From Cupriavidus campinensis (GTDB taxonomy: Bacteria > Pseudomonadota > Gammaproteobacteria > Burkholderiales > Burkholderiaceae): a stretch of DNA of 64,000 nt. Both the position numbers and the translations under genes were made by a program. A model generated the notes under the pieces. The model searched no databases. It saw only the letters and a list, made by a program, of their open reading frames with translations, and was not told where the DNA came from. The stretch covers positions 186,001 to 250,000 of the forward strand of contig NZ_CAJPVH010000001.1 in the NCBI RefSeq assembly GCF_905397395.1, read 5' to 3'. This document shows, piece after piece, positions 53,229 to 61,994 of this stretch; position 1 is the stretch's first letter; the number at the start of each line of letters is the position of its first letter.

Positions 53229-54137
53229 ATGTCGCGCCCCCTGCCCGCCTGGCTGCCTGGCCTGGCTTTCGTCCTGATCTGGTCCACCGGCTTTATCGTC
53301 GGCAAGGCGGTCGTGCCCGTGGCCGACACCAGCCTGTTCCTGCTCGCCCGCTTCGCGCTGGCCGGGCTGATGTTTATGCTGGCGGCGCTGCTGTCCGGCG
53401 CGGCGTGGCCGGCCCCGCGCGAGGTGCCGCGCCACCTGCTGGCCGGCGCGCTGATGCAGGGCATCTACCTGTGTGCCGGTTACGGCGCCGTGGCGCACGG
53501 CCTGTCGCCGTCCGTGATGGCGCTGCTGGGCGCCCTGCAGCCGCTGCTGACCGCGCTGCTTGCCATCCCCCTATTAAAAGAGCTACCTTCGATGCGCACC
53601 TGGCGCGGGCTCGCGCTCGGCGCGGCCGGCGTGGGGCTGGTCGTGCTGCCGGCGATGCGGGCCGGCGCGCCACACGCGGTGTCGCCGTGGATCGTGCTGG
53701 TCGGCCTGCTGGCCATTGTTTCCATCACCATGGGTACGCTGTTGCAGAAGACCTCTATTGCCAAGGCCGACATTCGCGCCAGCTCGGCCTGGCAGAATGC
53801 CGGCGCGATGCTCGTGGCCGGCACGCTGGTCATGGTCAACGGCGGCCCGGGTGCGCTGCACTGGGAGCCAGGCGCCACGCTCTGGGCCTCGCTGGCTTAT
53901 GCCGCGCTGGTGCTGTCGGGACTCGGCACGTGGCTGCTGCTGGCGCTGGTGCGCCGCGGACGCGCCGCCAACGCCGCCGCGCTGATGTTCCTGGCCCCGC
54001 CACTGGCCGCCGTGCAGGCCGCCCTGCTGTTTGGCGACCATCTGGTGCCGCTCCAGTGGCTCGGCATGGCGGTGGCCGGCGCCGGCGTGTGGCTGTGCCA
54101 GACCCAGGGACGGACGCAACGTGCCGAAGCGCGCTGA
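53229..54137 (+). CDS. EamA/DMT-family membrane transporter
   Basis: A 302-residue carrier with ten membrane segments in two EamA halves. The start LPAWLPGLAFVLIWSTGFIV is typical, and the second half starts near GLLAIVSITMGTLLQK. The following AraC gene starts 17 bases inside its 3' end, so regulator and transporter are co-translated. An exported metabolite sensed by that AraC protein is likely. It is not closely related in sequence to the EamA gene at 5375-6349. Confidence 0.92.
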   Translation: MSRPLPAWLPGLAFVLIWSTGFIVGKAVVPVADTSLFLLARFALAGLMFMLAALLSGAAWPAPREVPRHLLAGALMQGIYLCAGYGAVAHGLSPSVMALLGALQPLLTALLAIPLLKELPSMRTWRGLALGAAGVGLVVLPAMRAGAPHAVSPWIVLVGLLAIVSITMGTLLQKTSIAKADIRASSAWQNAGAMLVAGTLVMVNGGPGALHWEPGATLWASLAYAALVLSGLGTWLLLALVRRGRAANAAALMFLAPPLAAVQAALLFGDHLVPLQWLGMAVAGAGVWLCQTQGRTQRAEAR

Positions 54138-54933
54138 TCACGCCGCCCCGCTGGTCGAGCCCCGGCGGTTCCAGCCGCAGCCGCTCGGCCATGCGCACGA
54201 CTACCACCAGTTGCTGTTCGGCGTGGACGGCGCCATCGAACTGGAGATCGACGGTCACGCCTATCGCGTGGATGCCGAACACGGCCTCGTCGTGCCCGGC
54301 GGCGAACACCATGTCTGCGTGGGCCTGACCGAAAACCTGCAACTGGTGGCCGACTTCCCGGCCAGCTCCGTGGCCCTCCCGGCCCGGCTGATGGCCCGCC
54401 CCCGCACCTTTGCGCTGGACGGCCCACTCGCCGCCCAGGTGCGCACGCTCGTCGCCATCCCCAAAACCCGCCCGGGCGCCCCGCCGCAGCACGACTGGCA
54501 GCGCGCGGCCATCCTGGCTGGCAATCTGGCCACCTCGCTCGGCCAGGATCTCGCCCGGCACGACGCCGCCCGCTTCCCGGTGTTGGCGATCGACGCCTGC
54601 CTGCGCGCCAGCCTCGCCGAGCCGCCGCGCGCCGACCAACTCGCCAGCCGCTTCGGCTGGGGCGCCCGCCACTTCCATACGCTGTTCTGCGAAGCCTTCG
54701 GCGACACCCCGCACGGCTACCAGACCCGCCTGCGCCTGGATCAGGCCGTGCAGTGGCTGATGGCCGGCACGATGCCGCTGGCCGACATCGCCTTCGGCGT
54801 CGGCTATCCCGACCAGACCACCTTTACGCGTGCGTTTGCCCGCCGCTTCGGCCTGCCGCCGGGGGCTTGGCGTGAGGCGGCGCGGCGCGCTGAAGCGCTC
54901 GCCATCGATTGTCAGAATTACAAAGCCGAGTAA
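54121..54933 (+). CDS. AraC-family transcriptional regulator with cupin sensor
   Basis: A 270-residue regulator beginning at a GTG at 54121 that overlaps the EamA gene by 17 bases. Residues about 15-100 form a cupin (LLFGVDGAIELEIDGHAYRV, HGLVVPGGEHHVCVGL). Residues about 170-265 are the HTH pair, with LASRFGWGARHFHTLFCEAF and ADIAFGVGYPDQTTFTRAFA. It lacks an ATG start near this position, so the GTG is the best choice. It probably controls the EamA operon. Confidence 0.9.
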   Translation: MPKRADHAAPLVEPRRFQPQPLGHAHDYHQLLFGVDGAIELEIDGHAYRVDAEHGLVVPGGEHHVCVGLTENLQLVADFPASSVALPARLMARPRTFALDGPLAAQVRTLVAIPKTRPGAPPQHDWQRAAILAGNLATSLGQDLARHDAARFPVLAIDACLRASLAEPPRADQLASRFGWGARHFHTLFCEAFGDTPHGYQTRLRLDQAVQWLMAGTMPLADIAFGVGYPDQTTFTRAFARRFGLPPGAWREAARRAEALAIDCQNYKAE

Positions 54934-55026
54934 GGCGCACACCGGCAACAGCGGGCAGCCACCCTCGGAAGCCAGTCCTGGCGCCAACGCCCCATCCGGT
55001 ACAAAACTTGCGCCTGTGGCCGGGTG

Positions 55027-57261
55027 ATGCCCGACGCCCTTCCCAATGCCCCGCTCCTGCGCCCCGGCCACAACTGCTGGCGGGTGGAGCCGTGCCAGCG
55101 TTTTTCGATGCTGGTGGATGCCGATGCGTACTTTTCCGCACTCCGTGAGGCGCTGGCCAAGGCCACGCACAGCGTGTTCATCCTCGGCTGGGATATCGAC
55201 AGCCGGATGGTGATGACCCCGGGCGGCGGGGACCATGCCGATGGCCTGCCGCCCACGCTGCGCGACTTCCTGAACGCGCTGTGCAAACGCCAGCGCGGCC
55301 TGCGGATCTACGTGCTGAGCTGGGATTTCGCGATGGTGTTCGCGCTGGAGCGCGAGTGGCTGCCGTCCGCCAAGATGCATTGGCAGACCCATCGGCGGCT
55401 GTCTTTCCGGCTCGATGGCAACCATCCGCCCGGGGCCTCGCATCATCAGAAGGTGGTCGTGGTCGATCATCAGGTGGCCTTCGTGGGCGGGCTGGACCTG
55501 ACCATCCGGCGCTGGGACACCCATCATCATCTGGGCGACGACCCGCGCCGCGTGGATCTGGACGGCAAGCCCTACCCGCCCTTCCATGACGTGCAGTGCG
55601 TGGTCGATGGCGATGCCGCCGCTGCGCTGGGCGACCTGGCGGCGGCGCGCTGGCTGCGCGCCACGGGCCGCCAGCCGCGTGTGCCGGACCGGCCGCTGGG
55701 GGATGCGTGGCCGGAGAGCATCGCACCCGATCTGACCAATGTGGACGTCGGCATCAGCCGGACCTCGCCGGCTTGCGAGGACGAGCCCGGCGTGTCGGAG
55801 ATCCGCGAGCTGTATCTGGATGCCATCGGCGCGGCACGCCAGGGCATCTACCTCGAGAACCAGTATTTCAGTTCCGGCCTGATTGCCGATGCGTTCACCA
55901 AGCGCCTGCGCGAGCCCGAGGGGCCCGAGATTGCGCTGGTGTCCCGGCGCACCGAGAGCGGCTGGCTGGAGGAAGCGAGCATGGGGGTGCTGCGCGCACG
56001 GCTCTGCCGGCGCCTGCGCGGCGCGGACGCGCACGCGCGGTTCCACCTGTACTGCCCGCATGTGCCGGACCTTGGCGATGCCTGTGTCAACGTCCACAGC
56101 AAGGTCATGGTGGTGGACGACCAGCTGCTGACGATCGGGTCGGCCAATCTCAGCAATCGCTCGTTCGGGCTCGATACCGAATGCAACCTCGTGGTGGAAG
56201 CCAATGGCGATCCCAAGATCGCTGCCGGCATCCGGGCGATGCGCGGGCGGCTGCTGAGCGAGCACCTCGCCGTCACGCCGGACGAGCTCGACGCCGCGCT
56301 GGCGGACGCCGGCGGCCTGCACGCCGCCATCGAGACCCTGCACCGCAGCGACGGCCGCACGCTGGAGCGATTCTCGCCGACCGTGCCGGACGAAGTGGAC
56401 GCCGCGCTGCCCGATGCGCGGCTGCTGGACCCCATCGAACCCATTGACAGCGATCAGATCATGGGCGAGTTCGTCAGCCACGAGGCCCGCCCCCACGCGG
56501 CCAACCGCGTGGCGGTATTCGTGCTGCTGGTGCTCGTGCTGGGCGGCATGGCCTTCGCGTGGCGCTACACGCCGCTGCGCGAATGGGCCGACTTCCGCCA
56601 TCTGCTGACCATGGTCGAGCACGTGCGCGACATGCCGTTTGCCCCGGGCGCGATGATGGCCGCTTTCGTGGCAGGTGGACTGGTGATGTTTCCGGTAACG
56701 CTGTTGATCGTGGTCACGCTGGTGGTGTTCGGGCCGTGGTATGGCGCGGTGCTGGCGCTGTGTGGCACGGTGCTGAGTGCCGCCGGTGGCTACACGGCGG
56801 GCCGCCTGCTGGGCCGCCATGCGGTGCGGCGCCTGGGCGGACGCCGGCTGAACCGGCTGAGCCACAAGGTGCGGCAGCATGGCGTGCTGGCGATGGTGGT
56901 GCTGCGGCTCGTGCCGGTGGCGCCGTTCACGCTGGTCAACCTGGTGGTGGGCGCGTCGCGCATCCGGCTGCGGGATTGCCTGCTCGGCACCGCCATCGGC
57001 ATGACGCCGGGCATTCTCATCACCGCCTCGCTGGTGGACCGGATTGCCGCCGTGGCCAAGGACCCAGGCGCGGGCACCTTCGCCCTGCTGGCGCTGGTGC
57101 TGCTGATTCCGATCACCGTGGCGGTGCTGCTGCGCCGGCGGCGCAAGCGTCGGGAGCGCGCAGCCAACGCCGAACGCCATGCGGCAGCCACTGCGACTGC
57201 GACTGCGGCGGCGCGGCACCCGCCAGCCTGCACCAGCGCGCCCTCGCGCGAGGGGGCCTGA
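55027..57261 (+). CDS. Phospholipase D-like protein fused to a VTT/DedA membrane domain
   Basis: A 744-residue fusion. The PLD half (about 20-460) has two HKD motifs, HHQKVVVVDHQVAFVGGLDL and VHSKVMVVDDQLLTIGSANL, so a phosphodiesterase or phosphatidyltransferase reaction is expected. A hydrophobic segment near residue 500 leads to the VTT half (about 530-710), with GGLVMFPVTLLIVVTLVVFG and LVNLVVGASRIRLRDCLLG. The tail is Arg/Ala-rich. The stop TGA shares its A with the ATG of the EEP gene. Such fusions occur in Burkholderiales and probably act on membrane lipids. Confidence 0.92.
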   Translation: MPDALPNAPLLRPGHNCWRVEPCQRFSMLVDADAYFSALREALAKATHSVFILGWDIDSRMVMTPGGGDHADGLPPTLRDFLNALCKRQRGLRIYVLSWDFAMVFALEREWLPSAKMHWQTHRRLSFRLDGNHPPGASHHQKVVVVDHQVAFVGGLDLTIRRWDTHHHLGDDPRRVDLDGKPYPPFHDVQCVVDGDAAAALGDLAAARWLRATGRQPRVPDRPLGDAWPESIAPDLTNVDVGISRTSPACEDEPGVSEIRELYLDAIGAARQGIYLENQYFSSGLIADAFTKRLREPEGPEIALVSRRTESGWLEEASMGVLRARLCRRLRGADAHARFHLYCPHVPDLGDACVNVHSKVMVVDDQLLTIGSANLSNRSFGLDTECNLVVEANGDPKIAAGIRAMRGRLLSEHLAVTPDELDAALADAGGLHAAIETLHRSDGRTLERFSPTVPDEVDAALPDARLLDPIEPIDSDQIMGEFVSHEARPHAANRVAVFVLLVLVLGGMAFAWRYTPLREWADFRHLLTMVEHVRDMPFAPGAMMAAFVAGGLVMFPVTLLIVVTLVVFGPWYGAVLALCGTVLSAAGGYTAGRLLGRHAVRRLGGRRLNRLSHKVRQHGVLAMVVLRLVPVAPFTLVNLVVGASRIRLRDCLLGTAIGMTPGILITASLVDRIAAVAKDPGAGTFALLALVLLIPITVAVLLRRRRKRRERAANAERHAAATATATAAARHPPACTSAPSREGA

Positions 57262-58079
57262 TGCACGCGCCATTGCCTTTCCCCCAAGACCCCTCGGGGT
57301 CACTGCATGCCGACATCGCCGTGGCCAGCTACAACATCCACGGCGGGGTGGGCACCGATGGGCATTTCGTGCCAAAGCGCATCGCGGATGTGGTGACGGA
57401 ACTGCGCGCAGACCTGATCGCCCTGCAGGAGGTGGAGTCGCGCACCACCGGCTTCGACATGCTGCGCTTCCTCGCCGCGCACACCGGCCTGCACGCCATT
57501 CCCGGCCCCACGCTGGTCCGCGAGGACGGCGACTACGGCAACGGCCTGCTCACGCGCTACCGGCCGCTGCGCATCCGCCATATCGACCTCAGCGTGAAGG
57601 GGCACGAGCCGCGCGGCGCCATCGACGCCATGCTCGAATGCAACGCCGTGGAGCACGACACCTTCGCGCTGCGCGTGATTGCCACGCACCTCGGGCTGAT
57701 GCCCGGCGAGCGGCGCTGGCAGGTGCGCCGCCTGCTCACCGCGCTGGCGGAGGCGCCCGAGCAGCCCACCATCCTGCTCGGCGATGTGAACGAGTGGTTC
57801 CTGTGGGGAAGGCCGCTGCGCTGGCTGCATGCGTACTTCGAACGCACGCCCCATGTCTCGACATTTCCGTCGCGCTGGCCCTTCCTCGCGCTGGACCGGA
57901 TCTGGACTTCGCCACGCGCGCACCTGGTGTCGGTGGCAGGCCATCGCAGCGCGCTGACGCGGCTGGCGTCCGATCATCTTCCGCTGCTCGCGCGCCTGCG
58001 GCTGACCGCGCGCGCCCATCCTTCCCCCGAGGAAATCGTCGCCACAACGGGTGCACCGTTGCAGGAGCCGGGTGCCTGA
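57261..58079 (+). CDS. Endonuclease/exonuclease/phosphatase (EEP) family phosphodiesterase
   Basis: A 272-residue metal-dependent phosphodiesterase. Motifs in order are VASYNIHGGVG, LIALQEVESRT, RVIATHLGL, ILLGDVNEW and the final SDHLPLLARL. These hold the catalytic metal ligands and the His-Asp pair. There is no signal peptide, so it should be cytoplasmic. Its ATG overlaps the TGA of the PLD-VTT gene by one base, pointing to joint lipid or phosphodiester work. A phospholipid head group or nucleic acid could be the substrate. Confidence 0.92.
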   Translation: MHAPLPFPQDPSGSLHADIAVASYNIHGGVGTDGHFVPKRIADVVTELRADLIALQEVESRTTGFDMLRFLAAHTGLHAIPGPTLVREDGDYGNGLLTRYRPLRIRHIDLSVKGHEPRGAIDAMLECNAVEHDTFALRVIATHLGLMPGERRWQVRRLLTALAEAPEQPTILLGDVNEWFLWGRPLRWLHAYFERTPHVSTFPSRWPFLALDRIWTSPRAHLVSVAGHRSALTRLASDHLPLLARLRLTARAHPSPEEIVATTGAPLQEPGA

Positions 58080-58356
58080 ACAGCGCCTTGCATCGCAGCA
58101 TCGGCATCTTGTTTCAGGCTCACCCACATGGCCGCCACGGTTTGCCGCAGGGCCGCAATACGGGTATCTCGCTAGGCTTGCGCGCTGGTCTGCGCCACGC
58201 TCGCTTCCTATACTTGACTCTCGCAGACGCCATGTCATGCCGCATGGCGATGCAACACCGAAAACGATCGGGCAGGCGATGGCGGTTCCCGGGAGGACCC
58301 CGCCGACGGGTCATGTCGACACGCCCTGTCCCGGAACAGGAATGTGGAGAAAAGGC

Positions 58357-58776
58357 ATGCCCAGCGAACAGTTCCTTGCCACCCAGGAAACCCGCCGCTT
58401 AGGCCTGCGCGCCCTGCGCGCGGCATTGCTCCAGGTGCACAAGGAAGTCATCGGCTACGACCGTGTTCAATACGAGCGTCTGCACGGTCCGATTCCGGCC
58501 GGGCAGTTCGTGCAGCTGGTCACCGAGGAATCTTTCTTTCGCTGGCTGGACCCGCTGTCGCGCCTCATCATCGAGATCGACGAGGAACTCGAGGGCGACG
58601 AACATCATGACGATACCTGCCGGGCCGTGGCCGGCGCCGCGCAGAAGCTGTTCAGCGAGCGCGGGGACGAGGCGTTTCGCAAGCGCTATCAGGAGGCGTT
58701 GCAGGATGAATCGTCGGTCATCGTGGCGCACGGGCGGCTGATGTCCGTGATCGGCCAGCTGCGGCAGCTGCCGTAG
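58357..58776 (+). CDS. Conserved hypothetical protein, 139 residues
   Basis: No domain that I recognise. The sequence is highly helical and charged, with a core around HKEVIGYDRVQYERLHGPIP, SFFRWLDPLSRLIIEIDEEL and QEALQDESSVIVAHGRLMSV. No signal or membrane segment is present. It looks like the DUF-type helical proteins common in Burkholderiales. The start at 58357 follows a GAGAAAAGG ribosome site. The gap before it (58080-58356) has no gene that I can see. It is convergent with the Gly/Tyr-rich gene. Confidence 0.65.
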   Translation: MPSEQFLATQETRRLGLRALRAALLQVHKEVIGYDRVQYERLHGPIPAGQFVQLVTEESFFRWLDPLSRLIIEIDEELEGDEHHDDTCRAVAGAAQKLFSERGDEAFRKRYQEALQDESSVIVAHGRLMSVIGQLRQLP

Positions 58777-58802
58777 GCGGGATCGCGCCGGGGCACTGGC
58801 TC

Positions 58803-59237
58803 TCAGCGCCGGCCACCGCCACCGCCACGGCCACCGCCACCTCTTCCTCCGCCGCCATGGCCACCGCCACGGTAGCCGCCATAGCCGCCGTGGTAGCCGC
58901 CGTGGTAACCACCGTTTCCCCCGCGGTAGCCGCGGTAGCCCCCGTAATAGCCCCGATACCCACGCCCGTAGTAGCCGCGATATCCGCTGCCATACCAGAC
59001 GCTGCCGTAGAAGCCGCCATACCAGGGCCGGTAGTACGGATACCCGCCATACGGATAGCCGTAGGCATAGGCGGGATAGCCGCTGGAATAGCCGCCGTAA
59101 TACCCTGACGACGCATAGCCGGACGGATAGCTGCTGTAGTAGCCCGTCGTGTCATAGCCGGGATATGCCACGCAGCCGCCCAGCAACCATGTGGCGCCCG
59201 CAATGCCCGCCATCATCCAACCGCGCGCCCGATTCAT
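58803..59237 (-). CDS. Gly/Tyr-rich lipoprotein
   Basis: A 144-residue protein. The signal peptide ends in a lipobox LLGGC (Cys about 22), then repeats of Tyr, Gly and Pro, such as GYYSSYPSGYASSGYYGGYS. The C-terminal half is a Gly-rich tail with GYHGGYHGGYGGYRGGGHGG, His and Arg residues included. It is intrinsically disordered in appearance. Metal binding through His/Gly repeats or an envelope structural role are possible. It stands alone. Confidence 0.72.
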   Translation of the reverse strand: MNRARGWMMAGIAGATWLLGGCVAYPGYDTTGYYSSYPSGYASSGYYGGYSSGYPAYAYGYPYGGYPYYRPWYGGFYGSVWYGSGYRGYYGRGYRGYYGGYRGYRGGNGGYHGGYHGGYGGYRGGGHGGGGRGGGGRGGGGGRR

Positions 59238-59344
59238 CGTGCACTCCCATTGACCTGCATCAAAGCCGAGGGCGACTTCGACCGTCGCCCCATGGGGATT
59301 AGACAGTATTTGCGCGGCGAAAATCCATTTTCGGACTATTCCTA

Positions 59345-59373
59345 TTCACGAATCAGAATCGTCTTCTTACACT
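59345..59373 (+). promoter_or_regulatory. Candidate sigma-70 promoter for a small RNA
   Basis: TTCACG (59345-59350) and TACACT (59368-59373) are separated by exactly 17 bases, each matching four of six consensus positions. Initiation would fall near 59380. This precedes a run of stems and a strong terminator with no long coding frame. Confidence 0.5.
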
Positions 59374-59379
59374 GGCCCC

Positions 59380-59480
59380 GCCTGTGCAATGCAGGCACCC
59401 GATGGAGTGCCAGAGTTGACCCCTCGCTGGCATTCTTTTACTTGGATGCCACGTGGTCCCCGCCACGTGGCATTTTTTTT
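59380..59480 (+). ncRNA. Candidate structured small RNA (about 100 nt)
   Basis: Three successive stems are visible. GCCTG/CAGGC is at 59380-59384 and 59392-59396, and TGCCAG/CTGGCA at 59408-59413 and 59427-59432. The terminator stem ATGCCACGTGG/CCACGTGGCAT is at 59446-59456 and 59463-59473. Eight T (59473-59480) follow the last. A promoter-like pair precedes it with a 17-base spacer. No gene on the plus strand could use this terminator: the nearest upstream gene runs the other way, as does tetR after it. I do not recognise a known family. Confidence 0.55.
59446..59480 (+). terminator. Strong Rho-independent terminator
   Basis: An 11-base perfect stem with loop TCCCCG is followed by eight T on the plus strand. 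The minus-strand side has no T-run, so it does not look designed for the TetR gene that ends 5 bases away. Confidence 0.9.
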
Positions 59481-59484
59481 GGTC

Positions 59485-60138
59485 TCAGGCCACTGTCAGG
59501 CCGTTCTCCACCATGTCCAGCAGCCGCGCACCGATGATGCCGGCCTGTTCCTGCGCGCGGCTGCGCAGGGGGCCGTCGATCAACAAAATGGCTAACCCGT
59601 GGACGGCGGACCAGGCCACATACTCGGCGCCGGGCCGGCGGGCCGCAGGCAGCAGGCCCGCATCGACCCAAAGGTCTAGCGCGGCGCCCAGCAACTGGAA
59701 AGGGTTGAGGCCGCTGTTACCGGCCTTGGCGGGGTCCGGGTCATCCTCCACGTCGTCCGGCACCGAGAATGCGGTGCGGAACAGGCCGGTCTCGGCCAGT
59801 GCGTAGCGGAGGTAGCCCGCGCCGACCGCGCGCAGGCTCCCGCGCGCGCGCTCGGCGGCGGAGGCATTGGCGGGCAGCGTGGCCAGTTCGGTCTCCATGG
59901 CCATGGCCAGGCCGGACAGCGCGGCGGCGCGCACCGCCTGCAACAGGTCCTGCCGGCTTGCGAAGTGACGGTACGCGGCATTCGGCACCACGCCCGCGCG
60001 GCGCGTGGCTTCGCGCAGCACCACGGCCTCCGGGCCACCGGTGCGTGCAAGGTCGATCCCGGCCTCGAGCAAGGCACGCCGTAGATCGCCATGTCGATAA
60101 GTGCTCCGCGTGGGCGGCGTGGCGGCGACTCGGCTCAT
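59485..60138 (-). CDS. TetR/AcrR-family transcriptional regulator
   Basis: A 217-residue repressor. The HTH is at about residues 18-62 (RRALLEAGIDLARTGGPEAV, REATRRAGVVPNAAYRHFAS). A WHG-type TetR ligand domain follows, with LFRTAFSVPDD and WSAVHGLAILLIDGPL. The ATG at 60138 has a GGGAG site 6 bases upstream and is preferred over an ATG at 60159 that lies inside the operator-like dyad. It lies 105 bases after the cardiolipin synthase gene, in the same direction. Confidence 0.9.
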   Translation of the reverse strand: MSRVAATPPTRSTYRHGDLRRALLEAGIDLARTGGPEAVVLREATRRAGVVPNAAYRHFASRQDLLQAVRAAALSGLAMAMETELATLPANASAAERARGSLRAVGAGYLRYALAETGLFRTAFSVPDDVEDDPDPAKAGNSGLNPFQLLGAALDLWVDAGLLPAARRPGAEYVAWSAVHGLAILLIDGPLRSRAQEQAGIIGARLLDMVENGLTVA

Positions 60139-60151
60139 GTCAAACTCCCAT

Positions 60152-60166
60152 GTGGACATCGTCCAC
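60152..60166. promoter_or_regulatory. GTGGAC-ATC-GTCCAC dyad upstream of tetR
   Basis: Perfect 6-base arms at 60152-60157 and 60161-60166 lie 14-28 bases before the TetR start. A related GTGTACAC palindrome follows at 60191-60198. This is the usual form and place of a TetR self-operator. Confidence 0.7.
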
Positions 60167-60243
60167 TCATTCTGCTATGTATAGTAGACAGTGTACACAA
60201 ATAGCGCCAGCGCCAACGTGGACAACGTCGGCAGCGGCGCCGT

Positions 60244-61713
60244 TCAGAGAATGGGGGCGAACAGCTTGGCCACGTGCATCGCCACCCGGAGCAGCGCGGG
60301 CGAGGCCAGGAACTCGTCGCGGCTGATCTCGCGCGCCTCGGCAAAGTCGGCCTCCAGCATGCGCGTGACGTCCCGCGCGAATGCCGGATGCGCGGTCATC
60401 ACCATCATCTCGAAATTGAGCCGGAACGAGCGATTGTCGAGATTGGCGGTGCCCACGGCGGCCGCCTCGTCGTCGATCAGGATGACTTTCTGGTGCAGGA
60501 AGCCGGGCTGGTAGCGGTAGACCTTCACGCCCGCGCACACCGCCTGGTAGGCGTAGATGGTGGACGCCGCGTACACCACGAGGTGGTCCGGGCGCGACGG
60601 AATCAGAATCCGCACGTCCACCCCGCGCAGCACGGCCAGGCGCAGCATCGCAAATACTGCCTCGTCCGGCACGAAGTATGGCGAGGTGATCCAGACCCGC
60701 TTCTGCGCCGACTGGATCGCCTCGACGAAGAACAGCGAGCAGGTCTCCTGCGCGTCAGCCGGGCCGGAGGGCACCACCTGGCAGATCATCTCGCCCACAT
60801 CGCCCTGCGGCGGCAGCATCAGGTACGGCACCTCGCGCGCGGCCCAGTACCAATCCTCGGCGAACGCCATCTGCAACTCCAGCACCGCCGCGCCGCGAAT
60901 TTCGATATGCGTATCACGCCACGGCGAGAGCGGCGCCCGCGCACCCAGGTATTCGTTGCCGACGTTGTGCCCGCCCAGGAAGGCACGCGCGCCGTCCACG
61001 ACCACGAGCTTGCGGTGGTTGCGGAAATTCAACTGAAAGCGATTGACAAAGCCGGGATGTGTGGCAAAGGGCCGCGCCTCCACGCCCGCCTGCTGGAGCG
61101 TGCGCATGTAGGCGCGTCCGAGTCCGTGGCAGCCGATGCTGTCGAACAGGAAATAGACCTTCACGCCGGCGCGGGCACGCTCGCACAGGCGGCGCTGGAG
61201 TTCGCGGCCCAGTTCATCGTCATGGACGATGAAGAACTGCACCAGCACCACCTGCGTGGCGGCGTCGATGGCGGCGAAGATGGCCTCGAAGGTCTGCTGG
61301 CCGTTGATCAGCAGGCGTACGTCGTTATTGGCCAGGCACGGCATGCCGGTCAGCCCGGGCAGCGCGCGCATGCACGCCTGCGCCGGTGCCGTCACCACGC
61401 AGGCCGACAGGGCCTCGCGCTCGGACGCGGTCATGCCACGGCGGATCTCGCGCAGGCGGTCATTATTGAAACGGCGCGCGTTGACGTAGCCGGCGAAGGT
61501 GCTGCGGCCGAAGATCAGGTACGGAATCAGCGCGAAGTACGGCATCATCACCAGCGACCCCGCCCACGCAATCGCACCGGGTGCGGTGCGGACCGTCATC
61601 ACGGCATGCAGCGCGGCCATCACGCCAACGATATGGAAGGCGACCATCACTGCGGCGATCACGCTAGGACTCATCAACATAGGCGGATGGTTCGGCGCTG
61701 CGGGCCCGTACAT
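60244..61713 (-). CDS. cls: Cardiolipin synthase
   Basis: A 489-residue phospholipase D superfamily synthase that joins phosphatidylglycerol molecules to cardiolipin. Two N-terminal membrane helices lie at about 15-35 and 45-70. Two HKD motifs are HRKLVVVDGARAFLGGHNVG and LHQKVILIDDEAAAVGTANL. The pattern YFVPDEAVFAMLRLAVLRGV is typical of Cls. The start at 61713 is the first possible; in-frame ATGs at 61680 and 61674 are equally good and no ribosome site decides. It is likely followed by tetR in one transcript. Confidence 0.92.
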   Translation of the reverse strand: MYGPAAPNHPPMLMSPSVIAAVMVAFHIVGVMAALHAVMTVRTAPGAIAWAGSLVMMPYFALIPYLIFGRSTFAGYVNARRFNNDRLREIRRGMTASEREALSACVVTAPAQACMRALPGLTGMPCLANNDVRLLINGQQTFEAIFAAIDAATQVVLVQFFIVHDDELGRELQRRLCERARAGVKVYFLFDSIGCHGLGRAYMRTLQQAGVEARPFATHPGFVNRFQLNFRNHRKLVVVDGARAFLGGHNVGNEYLGARAPLSPWRDTHIEIRGAAVLELQMAFAEDWYWAAREVPYLMLPPQGDVGEMICQVVPSGPADAQETCSLFFVEAIQSAQKRVWITSPYFVPDEAVFAMLRLAVLRGVDVRILIPSRPDHLVVYAASTIYAYQAVCAGVKVYRYQPGFLHQKVILIDDEAAAVGTANLDNRSFRLNFEMMVMTAHPAFARDVTRMLEADFAEAREISRDEFLASPALLRVAMHVAKLFAPIL

Positions 61714-61848
61714 GGATTGATCCGTATTCTGGCATACCCGTCACATGAGGGCATCCCCCGATCGCCATATGCCGGTTGGCCTGCCTCATTTTTAGGCGCG
61801 CCGATGCAATGGCGCGCCGGCGCCGGTGTGCCTGCGGCCGCCTGCCAG

Positions 61849-61871
61849 TTATCCACACGTTCTGTGGATAA
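61849..61871. promoter_or_regulatory. Two inverted perfect DnaA boxes
   Basis: TTATCCACA (61849-61857) and TGTGGATAA (61863-61871) are both exact DnaA-box consensus, face to face with a 5-base spacer (CGTTC). They lie in the 281-base gap between the cardiolipin synthase start and the OmpR-type regulator, 124 bases before the latter's ATG. They could bind DnaA or fold as a 9-base stem. No other origin features (DUE, further boxes) are seen, so this is not a replication origin by itself. Confidence 0.72.
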
Positions 61872-61994
61872 GCCTGACCCGGTTCCCAGCGGTCCCACAT
61901 TTAAGGGAATGACGATTGTCCGCCCCGGCATGCCGCCGCTACGCTCTGACGGTTCCTCTCCGTCAATCCTTTTCAGTTTTCTGGTAGTCGTAGC

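Noticed and set aside
53836..57375. 1179-codon open frame on the minus strand
   Set aside because: It lies opposite the AraC, PLD-VTT and EamA genes, has no domain and has His/Gln/Arg-rich composition typical of antisense frames in GC-rich DNA.
61849..61871. DnaA-box pair considered as a replication origin
   Set aside because: Only two boxes, no AT-rich unwinding region, and no dnaA, dnaN, parAB or rep gene nearby.
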